The notes beneath the pieces are model-generated. The model saw nothing but the letters and a program-made list of their open reading frames with translations. It had not been told where the DNA came from and made no database searches. From Chitinophaga deserti (GTDB taxonomy: Bacteria > Bacteroidota > Bacteroidia > Chitinophagales > Chitinophagaceae), in assembly GCF_003149455.1 (NCBI RefSeq), contig NZ_QFFK01000003.1, positions 1 through 64,000 on the forward strand: 64,000 nucleotides of DNA, read 5' to 3'. Positions 26,684 to 35,004 of this stretch are shown here, piece by piece. How positions within the stretch are numbered: position 1 is the stretch's first letter; every line of letters begins with the position of its first letter. Position numbers and translations under genes: made by a program.

Positions 26684-29600
26684 TTAAAAGGATAACTGCA
26701 TGCCGAAGTTGATGCTCCGCTGCAAAGGATAGCCGCCGGTACCGTAATCGGATTCGGGGTCGATGACTTTGATCTTATCCCAGGTAATAAGGTTATACCC
26801 GTTAATGAAGAGCCGCGTCTTTTCCAGTCCGTATTTCTTCAATGCCTGTACCGTAAAGTTGTAGGCTATTTCTGCACTTTTCAGGCGCACATAAGCAGCA
26901 TCCTGCAGGAACAATGTGGAGGTGCGGTTGTTATTGGGATTTTGCAGCGGGGAAGCACGCGGGTACTTTGCATTGGTATTTCCCGGCGTCCAGCGGTTAT
27001 CGTAATACTCGCGCATCACATTGTAAGTGCCCAGCCCCATCTGGAATGCGTACATCGACGGGCCGTCCACAAATAAACTGGTACGCGCCACGCCGGTGAA
27101 GAAAACACTCAGTTCAAAGCCTTTGTAGCCCACACTGCCTCCTGCGCCATACACTATCTGCGGCGTGCGCGGATAGCCGATGGCTACGCGGTCGTAGTCA
27201 TCCACCTTCCCGTCTTCATTCACATCTTTATACTTGATATCTCCCGGCTTCACCTGGTCCATAAAGTTCTGCTGCGGGCTTTTATCGATATCCTCCTGAT
27301 CGCGGAAGAAGCCGAGCGCCACCAGTCCCATGGGCTGATCTATAGGCAGGCCCACCATGGATTGATACGCATATTTGGGAATAGGATCATCGTTCTGCGT
27401 ACAGGTACTTTTCGCATAAGTGAAAGTGCCGCGGAAATTGTAGTAAAGCCCTTTCGAAGTGGTGCGTTTCACTTCCAGCATCAGGTCTATCCCTTCGTTC
27501 TTCGCTTTACCCAGGTTAGCATAGGGCAGCGTCCAGGGGTAGTAACCGGTAACGCGGGGGATAACACCCCGCTGGATGAGGATACCATCGCGGTGTTCCA
27601 TAAATGCATCGGCCTGGAGGGTTACCACGCCGTTGAATAATTCCAGGTCGAATCCTGCATTGGCTTTGGTCGCTACTTCCCAGGTTACATCGTCGTTCCC
27701 GATCTGCGCTTCTTCGAAGCCCTGGTAGAAGCGCTGGTTATCGCCGAAGAAGTAGGATTGTCCTGCGCGGTTAATGGTGGTGAGGAAGAGATAACGCCTG
27801 CCACCGATCTGATCGTTACCTACCTGTCCGTATGAACCTCTCAGTTTAAGCTGGGTGATGGCAGGCACGTTCCAGAACTTTTCGTTGCTCACGATCCAAC
27901 CCGCGGATACGGAGGGGAAGAAGCCGTATTGTTGTCCTTCCGGGAAGTTTTCCGATCCATTGTATCCTGCGTTGGCTTCAAACAGGTAACGTTCCGCGAA
28001 GTTATAGGTAACGCGGCCTGCGAGGCCCTGGCGGCGGTAGGGAAGATTACTGAGTGTACTGCCGGCCGTGAGGTTGATGTATTCGCGGCGGTTGCCCAGC
28101 ACCATGCCCGTTACAGTATGCTGTCCGAAAGAGCGGTTGTAATTAACGGCCAGCTCTGTATAATAAGCACGGTTGGCGCCATTGTGTACTTCATAGCGCA
28201 TGGGCTGCTCTTCGCGGATAGGTGGTGAAGAATACCGGTCGTTCCCATTCTGGTCTTTCCCCAGATACTGCTTGATGGCATATGGCTTAATACGGTCGGT
28301 AGATGCGGAATACCAATGGTCGTAAGAAAAGAGGCCCCTTACAGAAAGACCTTTCGTAACGGCATTGGATAAATCCCACCGTCCGCCGAAGGTACCCTGC
28401 AGCGTATTGAGATCCTGCCGGGTGTAGCCTGCCTGCGTTACAAGGCCCCAGGGATTGTTTTGCAGATAGGAAGTAGATGCACCGGATACAGAACCATCCG
28501 GATTTACTTTCGGGAAATTGATGGGCGAAGTTACTTTGAGCGCGTTGAAGATTGCCGGAGCAGAAGTACCGGGGTAGTTGCCCTGCTGGATCACACCGCC
28601 AACGCCCAGCTCCAGGCTGATGGAGCGGGACACATTGATGTCTACATTAGAGCGGAAGTTATATCGCTTCATCTGTGCATTGGTACGGTAGGGGTTGGCG
28701 GGGTCCTGTTTGTAAATGCCGTTCAGGAGCGTGTAGCCCACGTTGGTGTAGTACTTGATGATCTCGTTACCGCCAGATACGCTGAGGTTGCTGATGCTCT
28801 GGAAAGTGCGTTCTTTCAGCACCGCGTCTGACCAGTTGACATCCGGGTAAAGGTATGGGTCAGACTGGTCGCGGAACTTCTGCAGTTCGGCGTCCGTATA
28901 TCTGACCGGGAGACCGTTGTTAGCAAGGGCTTCGTTGATGAGCCCGGCATATTCCGGTCCGTTGATATAATCCGGCAGCCGCATGGCCTGGAGAGTGGCG
29001 TTCTCCGTACGGAAAACTACTTTGGGCCTGCCGGTAACACCGCGTTTGGTGGTGATGAGGATCACGCCATTGGCGCCTCTAACGCCATAAACCGCGGTGG
29101 CGGAAGCATCTTTGAGGATAGAGAAACTTTCGATCTCCTGCGTGTTGATGTTATTGATATCGCGCTCCACGCCATCCACGAGTATCAGGGGGCTGCGGTT
29201 AGCCCAGGTGCCGAAGCCGCGGATGAAGATGGCAGCCCCATCATATCCCGGCTCACCGGAGCTTTGCCGGGTAATGATGCCCGGCATGCTGCCTGCCAGT
29301 GCATTGGATAAGGAAGGCGTGGCAATACGCTGGAGATTATTGACGGGCACACTGCTGATGGCGCCTGTAACCGTCATTTTCTTCTGCTTTCCGAAACCCA
29401 CTACCACTACATCTCCCAGTGTACTGGTTTGTTGCACCAGCACCACGTCTATCTGCGATCTGCCACCTGCGGGAATCATCTGCGTTTCAAAACCCAGACT
29501 GGAGAATACGATCACTGCATTAGCAGCGGGCGCTTTGATGGTGTATGACCCATCGCCATTGGTGGTGGTGCCTATGGTGGTGCCCTGTATCACGACACTC

Positions 29601-29755
29601 ACTTCCGCAAGGGGTTTACCCGCGGAGGTAACCGTTCCGGAGACCGTTTGCTGTGCCACTGCCGAGAGTATAGACAGCAATGCCACCAGGAAAGCGATCC
29701 CTGTTTTAAGCGCGGGATGTTTCCGTAAGGGCAATAAAAGCCTGCAACTTTTCAT
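26684..29755 (-). CDS. SusC/RagA-family TonB-dependent transporter
   Basis: A 1023-aa outer-membrane transporter for oligosaccharides, working with the downstream SusD. A signal peptide (ending ILSAVAQQ) is followed by a carboxypeptidase-D-like domain (VSGTVTSAGKPLAEVSVVIQ), a TonB-box-like segment (DVVVVGFG), the plug with VNNLQRIATPSLSNALAGSMPG and ILKDASATAVYGVRGANGVI, and a 22-strand barrel ending NFGMQLSF. There is no N-terminal STN signalling domain, so control is expected from the LacI operator 37 bp upstream, not from an anti-sigma relay. Confidence 0.95.
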   Translation of the reverse strand: MKSCRLLLPLRKHPALKTGIAFLVALLSILSAVAQQTVSGTVTSAGKPLAEVSVVIQGTTIGTTTNGDGSYTIKAPAANAVIVFSSLGFETQMIPAGGRSQIDVVLVQQTSTLGDVVVVGFGKQKKMTVTGAISSVPVNNLQRIATPSLSNALAGSMPGIITRQSSGEPGYDGAAIFIRGFGTWANRSPLILVDGVERDINNINTQEIESFSILKDASATAVYGVRGANGVILITTKRGVTGRPKVVFRTENATLQAMRLPDYINGPEYAGLINEALANNGLPVRYTDAELQKFRDQSDPYLYPDVNWSDAVLKERTFQSISNLSVSGGNEIIKYYTNVGYTLLNGIYKQDPANPYRTNAQMKRYNFRSNVDINVSRSISLELGVGGVIQQGNYPGTSAPAIFNALKVTSPINFPKVNPDGSVSGASTSYLQNNPWGLVTQAGYTRQDLNTLQGTFGGRWDLSNAVTKGLSVRGLFSYDHWYSASTDRIKPYAIKQYLGKDQNGNDRYSSPPIREEQPMRYEVHNGANRAYYTELAVNYNRSFGQHTVTGMVLGNRREYINLTAGSTLSNLPYRRQGLAGRVTYNFAERYLFEANAGYNGSENFPEGQQYGFFPSVSAGWIVSNEKFWNVPAITQLKLRGSYGQVGNDQIGGRRYLFLTTINRAGQSYFFGDNQRFYQGFEEAQIGNDDVTWEVATKANAGFDLELFNGVVTLQADAFMEHRDGILIQRGVIPRVTGYYPWTLPYANLGKAKNEGIDLMLEVKRTTSKGLYYNFRGTFTYAKSTCTQNDDPIPKYAYQSMVGLPIDQPMGLVALGFFRDQEDIDKSPQQNFMDQVKPGDIKYKDVNEDGKVDDYDRVAIGYPRTPQIVYGAGGSVGYKGFELSVFFTGVARTSLFVDGPSMYAFQMGLGTYNVMREYYDNRWTPGNTNAKYPRASPLQNPNNNRTSTLFLQDAAYVRLKSAEIAYNFTVQALKKYGLEKTRLFINGYNLITWDKIKVIDPESDYGTGGYPLQRSINFGMQLSF

Positions 29756-29791
29756 AACATGAAAATTTGGTTAAAGGTGGAAATAGGATTA

Positions 29792-29805
29792 CTTAATCGT
29801 TTAAG
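29792..29805. promoter_or_regulatory. LacI-type operator upstream of susC
   Basis: CTTAATCGTTTAAG, identical to the copies before lacI and GH116, lies 37 bp upstream of the SusC start. Confidence 0.75.
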
Positions 29806-29870
29806 CAAACAGGGCACAGGTTGCCTGTTCTCACTTGGCTGATATTTTAATTGTGCATAAAAAGTAATTA

Positions 29871-32444
29871 TCAGGCGAGGGGCAGTTGCTTCGCTCCTAC
29901 CATTACCTGCTTAACAGGAATCTCGCCATGAACAACTTTCAGGGAAGGACGGCCATTCTTCAGGTGTACGGTACCAAAGCCTTTCGCGGTGGAAATAAAA
30001 CTGGTGAAATCACCCACTTTCGAATCAATATACAGTATCTGATCTACAGCATCATAGCGTACGCCGGTAAGGCCCTGTAACAGCCCGTAGCTGGACATGG
30101 CCCTGGCGTACCAGTGCCCGCATTCATATTCGTTAAAAGGATTGCGCACCGAGCCATCATAGCGCTTACGGCAGGCGCGAACGATATCCAGCCCTTTCTC
30201 CACCTCACCCATTAGCATCAGGTGTGAAGCCACCTGGTATTCGATGCCGGTCCACACTTCGTTACTGTACACAAACGGCAGCGAAAGCATACCGCCTTTA
30301 GGCCATGAGCAAAGCAGGAGCCCTCCATCACCTCCGAGGGCGTATGTAGGCCGCTGTGGATTAGCGTGTGCGCTGAGGTCGTGCTTTAGGTTATAACGGT
30401 GAACCGCCAGCAGGTGGCTCTTTGTACGGGTTTCGTTTACCGGCTCTTCCATACCACACACCCGCGCTATCCAGGAGCCCAGCACACCGTCAGACAGGCA
30501 GCCGGTGCCATACTGGTATTTCGGTCCCTCCTTTTGGAGGAGTGCCCGCGCTTCTTCTGAGTAATGGGTGTGGAAAGATTGCGCTTTTACAGGATCAGGT
30601 GCGCTCAGGTCCGTCCAGCGGATCTGCTGGATGAAATACTCACCGTTGAAAAGATCCTGTTCCATATAGGCCTTTCCTTTTGTGAGCAGCGTGGCGTATT
30701 CAGAAACATTTTCGTTGAGTGCTTTTCCCATGAGGCCCATTGCCTGCAGGGCACCCAGGTAGAAGCTGGTACACATACCGGTAGGACCCCAGAACTCGAT
30801 GTCGTAGGTATTGTGATGTGGCTCTTCGATAACGCCTTTGCGGCGTGGGTCCCAGGTACGGATGCAGTAATCCATGCTTGCCTTTACGGCAGGGAACATT
30901 TTCTTCAGCCAGGTAGTGTCGCCGCTGATGCGCCACTCGCGGTATACTTTCATGATACCACCCAATTGTCCGTCTGCAGCAGCATGAAAGTTATGTACGA
31001 GCGGAGAAATGGGTATGTTAGCCCGGAAGCCCTGGTGGCCTTCGGTGTTCTGGTTTTCATTGAACTCGGTTTCGCGCAGGCTGCGTTCCAACGCAGGAAA
31101 GAGATGAGGCACTGCCTGCGCATAGTTCCATACATGTGTACAGGAACCATGGCAACTGCCCCAGTTGTCGCCGCAGCCTTCCCATGTCCAGAAGCGGCCG
31201 TCGTATTGCCGCAGTACCGTAGCCGATTTGAGGATGGTAAGATTCGCGGCTACCGCTTCCACTACTTCGGGAGGGAGCGTACTTTGGTAAAAAGCATCGG
31301 TGAACAAACGGGTTTTGCGCTGCAGGGAATCATATTCCTTCTTCCAGTATTCCGCAACACCTTCCACGCTCTGAAACTTACTGCTGTACCATGGTTTGTG
31401 GAATTTGTGCTGGCCGGGTTTATCGCCAGCGGGAGGGTCGCCAATGCGGAGGCGGGAATCAGGCACATACCAGCACATCATGAGGCGGATGGTGCGCTGC
31501 TCTCCCGGACCAAGTGTGAAGGGAACGAAAAGCGAAGCTCCCGGAGCATCTTTATCCACAGCGGGATGCTCCCGTACTTCCCCATCGCGGATGGTGTTCC
31601 ATACCATGGTAAGCGGATCGAACCAGCCGCCACGAAACCAGCAAAGATCGGAGGCGGTATTGTCCTGATCGGTATAGATAACGAAGTGCCCTTCCTTTTC
31701 GGGGTTCTCGGTAGTGGCGGACTGTGAAAGAATAAATCCGTTCTTATATGCACGCACGGAATTACCGGTATCTCCCTGCCGCATGAAGTTGCGGGCGTTG
31801 TAAGAGAATACAAACGATTCGCTGCTTTTGCCGGTATTGGTAAAGCGGTATTCGAGTGCGCCTGTGGGAAGACTGGCCGTATCTTCTTCTCCCGGAACGA
31901 AGGGGCTCCATCCGCGGATACGTACAGCAACGGGTACGGCAGGGTCTTTCAAATCGATATCTGCAAACGGGAAGCGTGGAGAGAATACTGCGGAGTGAAA
32001 ACGGGGAAGCCCCCATGTAGCGCCACCGGTGCCACCAAGACCGGCATCGCGCTGCCCGAATTTCTTCCATTCAGGAATGTTCTGTTCCAGCACTCTGGCG
32101 GCCTGTGGTTTGCCTTTAACAGCAATAGCGGCAAACATGGCAGGTTCAAAAAACATTTCCGGATTATGGCGGATAGACATGTGAGAGATAGCTCCTGTGC
32201 CTTCGAGGCAGAACATACCTGCCCCTATGCCACCAATGGGAAATGCTACGCGGTTTATGTATTTACCGCTGTACGGTGTGTTGAATTTTCTGGCAGAGGG
32301 CTCAGCAGGCTGGCCTGTTTCCGCATGTGAGGTTGCGGATCCTGTGATGCCTGCAGCAAGTGAAACAGCGGGTGCAGTGGCAGCGCCGAGCGTACCCAGC
32401 GTAAAGTTTTTGAGGAAATTGCGACGGTTGTTTGATGCCTTCAT
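29871..32444 (-). CDS. GH116-family glycoside hydrolase with Tat-like leader
   Basis: An 857-aa secreted enzyme of the GH116 (GBA2-like) family. The N-terminus carries NRRNFLKNFTLGTLGAATAP, a twin-arginine leader; the ATG at 32444 puts it at the start, while an upstream ATG would add 12 residues. The N-terminal beta-domain includes RVAFPIGGIGAGMFCLEGTG, and the (alpha/alpha)6 domain has WTWEGCGDNWGSCHGSCTHVWNYAQAVPHLFP (shown in parts: CHGSCTHVWNYAQ) and HNTYDIEFWGPTG, whose TYD Asp matches the family's probable acid/base. Known activities are beta-glucosidase/xylosidase and exo-beta-D-arabinofuranosidase. Its identical operator and its GH172 partner favour the last; this is inferred. Confidence 0.87.
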   Translation of the reverse strand: MKASNNRRNFLKNFTLGTLGAATAPAVSLAAGITGSATSHAETGQPAEPSARKFNTPYSGKYINRVAFPIGGIGAGMFCLEGTGAISHMSIRHNPEMFFEPAMFAAIAVKGKPQAARVLEQNIPEWKKFGQRDAGLGGTGGATWGLPRFHSAVFSPRFPFADIDLKDPAVPVAVRIRGWSPFVPGEEDTASLPTGALEYRFTNTGKSSESFVFSYNARNFMRQGDTGNSVRAYKNGFILSQSATTENPEKEGHFVIYTDQDNTASDLCWFRGGWFDPLTMVWNTIRDGEVREHPAVDKDAPGASLFVPFTLGPGEQRTIRLMMCWYVPDSRLRIGDPPAGDKPGQHKFHKPWYSSKFQSVEGVAEYWKKEYDSLQRKTRLFTDAFYQSTLPPEVVEAVAANLTILKSATVLRQYDGRFWTWEGCGDNWGSCHGSCTHVWNYAQAVPHLFPALERSLRETEFNENQNTEGHQGFRANIPISPLVHNFHAAADGQLGGIMKVYREWRISGDTTWLKKMFPAVKASMDYCIRTWDPRRKGVIEEPHHNTYDIEFWGPTGMCTSFYLGALQAMGLMGKALNENVSEYATLLTKGKAYMEQDLFNGEYFIQQIRWTDLSAPDPVKAQSFHTHYSEEARALLQKEGPKYQYGTGCLSDGVLGSWIARVCGMEEPVNETRTKSHLLAVHRYNLKHDLSAHANPQRPTYALGGDGGLLLCSWPKGGMLSLPFVYSNEVWTGIEYQVASHLMLMGEVEKGLDIVRACRKRYDGSVRNPFNEYECGHWYARAMSSYGLLQGLTGVRYDAVDQILYIDSKVGDFTSFISTAKGFGTVHLKNGRPSLKVVHGEIPVKQVMVGAKQLPLA

Positions 32445-32520
32445 GGTTCGTGGATTGAGTGGATATAGCTGGCAAATCATCCCCTACCCCTTCTGTTGAA
32501 AAGGCCTGTTCTTCATAACG

Positions 32521-32534
32521 CTTAATCGTTTAAG
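32521..32534. promoter_or_regulatory. LacI-type operator upstream of the GH116 gene
   Basis: CTTAATCGTTTAAG, identical to two other copies in the locus, lies 77 bp upstream of the chosen GH116 start. Confidence 0.75.
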
Positions 32535-32837
32535 CAAAAGGGTATAAAAAAAGGAGCTGAACGCTTCTGTGATTCAAATTAGGAAAAAATTCCCACGTTC
32601 CAAATATTTTTTGAAAATCGATGTGGCGGCGGGGAAATAGTTGTTCAGGAAAATGGAGTATCACAACTACACTATTATCCTGATCGCAAGCGGTGCTGAA
32701 AATGCTGCTGTGTGCAACTCAGTAAAGATGCTGGATCTGTAAAACAATCACCGGAATCATCAGGGTGTTGGGCATAATTAGCAAAGCCGCTTATGTGCGG
32801 CTTTGCATCAAACAAAAAAAACCAAATCACCGGCCGG
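32535..32837. other. Spacer between the GH116 promoter and the DinB gene
   Basis: About 300 bp without a convincing gene. It holds the hairpin at 32781-32806 described separately. The part nearest the operator is AT-rich and may contain the GH116 promoter, but no clear consensus element was seen. Confidence 0.5.
32781..32806. terminator. Strong hairpin downstream of the DinB gene
   Basis: GCAAAGCCGC (32781-32790) pairs perfectly with GCGGCTTTGC (32797-32806) around a 6-nt loop. It lies 31 bp past the DinB stop codon. The U-tract on the minus strand is poor (TAATTATG), so it may be a weak terminator or a transcript 3'-end stabiliser. Confidence 0.5.
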
Positions 32838-33245
32838 CTAGTAATTATACGCCGGCGGGGTGATGCCCTTGCACCGCAGGTACACAGTTGCCTGTCCACG
32901 GTGGTGCGTAATATGATCCATCGTAGCGAAGAAGCCTTCCATAGCAGGGCTCCCCTCTTTCAGCTGCGTTACGCTCTTCTCCAGATCCGCAAATGCTTTT
33001 TCCAGGTAATCCGTTACGGCCTGCTTTCCGGCAGTTACGGCCGGTGGCTCCCATTCTGATGATTGCTGACGGATGTAGTTTTCTTCCCACCAGTAAATCC
33101 CGTAACCGATGTGATGGAGTAATTCGTTGAATGTCCATACTTCATCAACGGGTTTAAATCCGTATCCGCTTTCCGGCATAGCCGCCGCTACCTGCAGGGT
33201 ATATTCCCGGGCATTTTCCAGTGTTTTGTTTACATGCGCTTTCAT
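32838..33245 (-). CDS. DinB-family protein
   Basis: A 135-aa four-helix-bundle protein of the DinB/YfiT superfamily. The metal-binding His residues are visible in FNELLHHIGYG and in MDHITHHRGQ. Members include thiol-dependent transferases and proteins of unknown role in metal or damage responses. The ATG at 33245 gives a family-sized protein beginning MKAHVNKTLENAREY; starting further upstream would run into the neighbouring AraC gene. That regulator gene lies 70 bp upstream on the same strand. Confidence 0.85.
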   Translation of the reverse strand: MKAHVNKTLENAREYTLQVAAAMPESGYGFKPVDEVWTFNELLHHIGYGIYWWEENYIRQQSSEWEPPAVTAGKQAVTDYLEKAFADLEKSVTQLKEGSPAMEGFFATMDHITHHRGQATVYLRCKGITPPAYNY

Positions 33246-33315
33246 ATCTCTGTGTTTTGATATGGCAAAGCTACCGGCAGGCACGGCTTCACATTTAAGG
33301 AAAATTGCGCTTTTC

Positions 33316-34146
33316 TCAGCGCATGGCGGAAGGAGATTTACCATATGCCTTTCTGAAAGCTGCAGAGAAATGCTCCAGACTGTTAAAGCCTGTCGCAAAA
33401 GCTATTTCGGTTACCGGTATGGAAGAATGCGCTATCTGCCACTCCGCTTCCCGCAACCGCACGTCCAGCAGGTAACGGTAAGGCGTGGTGCCGGTCATTT
33501 GCCGGAACATACGGTTGAAATGGAACGGGCTCATGTGGCTCATGCCTGCCAGTCCGGTTAGTGAGAGATCCTGGTCGTAATGGGTACTGATATGGGCCTT
33601 CACCCCTTCTATCAGGGGCAGATAATGCCTTTTACTGCGGTCACTGAGTGGGGCGGGCAACATACCCTCACCGGTCAGTAATGCCTGCATCAATGCGGCT
33701 ATAAGCTGCTCCGCTTCCAGCTGCGCATAACGCGGGCGATGGAATAAATGTATGATGCGGTGATGCAGGTATTCCGTTTCGGGGGAGGCTTTAATGAGGA
33801 TGGAATGCAGATCCGGGTTATGGAAGAACCAGTTGAAGGCTCCGGCCATACCCTGCAGTTCTTCGGTCTGGGCAGCGGAGAAGGAAAAGATGGTGCATTC
33901 ATCGGGCAGGTCGTGCACATGGCCCACGGTATGCTCATAACCGGGCTTGCAAATGAGAAACAGCCCGCTGTAAGCATCGAGCTCGTTACGGAACACGTTG
34001 AACCTGAAATTCCCTGTCCGGATATAGGCGATGGAGAAATGATCCTGGTGCTCTTTCCCCGACACCCCACAATCGCGGCAACGGCAGCGGAAATCACGGA
34101 CCGCAGCCACAGGAGAATCGAATAACAGCCGGATATCAGCTTCCAT
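33316..34146 (-). CDS. AraC-family transcriptional regulator
   Basis: A 276-aa protein. The N-terminal part is a cupin-like sensor preceded by several Cys and His residues (FRCRCRDCG). The C-terminal DNA-binding domain has the first HTH at LTGLAGMSHMSPFHFNRMFR and the second at VTEIAFATGFNSLEHFSAAF. The ATG at 34146 is preferred over a TTG 27 bp upstream. It precedes the DinB gene on the same strand, a common pairing, and may control it. The CxCRDC cluster could bind metal or sense redox state, which is only a suggestion. Confidence 0.88.
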   Translation of the reverse strand: MEADIRLLFDSPVAAVRDFRCRCRDCGVSGKEHQDHFSIAYIRTGNFRFNVFRNELDAYSGLFLICKPGYEHTVGHVHDLPDECTIFSFSAAQTEELQGMAGAFNWFFHNPDLHSILIKASPETEYLHHRIIHLFHRPRYAQLEAEQLIAALMQALLTGEGMLPAPLSDRSKRHYLPLIEGVKAHISTHYDQDLSLTGLAGMSHMSPFHFNRMFRQMTGTTPYRYLLDVRLREAEWQIAHSSIPVTEIAFATGFNSLEHFSAAFRKAYGKSPSAMR

Positions 34147-34273
34147 AAGCACAAAAGGTATTGTTTGAAACAAAGCTATGAACGGGGAGTGACAACCTTA
34201 TGTCAGCATCCCGGGGAAACCAGTTGCAAAAACGGCATAAACCGCCTATTTTAGAACAAACGGAAACCCTTAC

Positions 34274-34543
34274 ATGCCACGCAACCATTTCGATATTCGA
34301 TTTACCTACCCCCTGGAAGGTTACCCTTCCACCCTTTTACTTACCGCTACCGTTACCTGGAACAACACAGACCACTGCTATTCTCTGGAAGACATCCGGC
34401 TGCCCGGAGGCAGCAATATGCCCGTTATGCCTCCCGTATCCCTGCGGAAATCGGCCGGTAAGTGGGTGCACCCAGACAGTGAGAGCGCCTCACTGCTGAG
34501 TGAAAACGCCGGTGCCGCCATAGATGCTGCGGAAGCCTGTTAG
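34274..34543 (+). CDS. Small hypothetical protein (89 aa)
   Basis: An 89-aa open frame with a strand-rich first half (HFDIRFTYPLEGYPSTLLLTA) and an acidic C-terminus. No signal peptide or known motif. It is the only gene-like frame between the AraC gene and the convergent DUF202 gene, and another overlapping frame on the same strand is also open, so it could be a chance ORF. Function unknown. Confidence 0.45.
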   Translation: MPRNHFDIRFTYPLEGYPSTLLLTATVTWNNTDHCYSLEDIRLPGGSNMPVMPPVSLRKSAGKWVHPDSESASLLSENAGAAIDAAEAC

Positions 34544-34555
34544 TACTACAGGGCC

Positions 34556-34933
34556 TCAGGTACTTTCCACCAGGTATACAATAAGCAGCACGCTCACCAG
34601 GAAGATGAAGCCGGTTAGCGCTGTAAGCAACCCGGAAGAATGTGCGTATTTCCCTTCGTTGAGCTGTTTTTCAATATTCCGGTACCGGAACCAGGAGAAA
34701 ATGACGGTAACCGCTCCTACCGCTACCAGTGTAATACCTGTTAAGGCGGACAACCCGGTGGAACGTAGCTCCATTTCCTTCCCCAGCATCAGCGACAGCT
34801 GTTTCACAAACAGGGAGAATTTCACGACCACGAACCCGAATGCCATAATACCGATGCTCGTTCGCACCCAGGCGAGGAAGGTGCGTTCATTGGCCAGATG
34901 GTCGGCAGGCCCGCCGGGTTTCTTAGGTTCCAT
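34556..34933 (-). CDS. DUF202-family inner-membrane protein (YidH-like)
   Basis: A 125-aa protein with the DUF202 signature LANERTFLAWVRTSIGIMAFG and three hydrophobic segments (about 25-45, 63-82, 100-122). DUF202 proteins such as YidH are small inner-membrane proteins of unknown function. It stands downstream of the large caspase-STAND gene on the same strand, 72 bp away, but probably has its own role. Confidence 0.9.
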   Translation of the reverse strand: MEPKKPGGPADHLANERTFLAWVRTSIGIMAFGFVVVKFSLFVKQLSLMLGKEMELRSTGLSALTGITLVAVGAVTVIFSWFRYRNIEKQLNEGKYAHSSGLLTALTGFIFLVSVLLIVYLVEST

Positions 34934-35004
34934 AGATGTCAGTAATTGGATCAGTAAGGATGTTAAGAAATGAAGATACGAAATGTGGTGGTGGTGCTCA
35001 GCGC

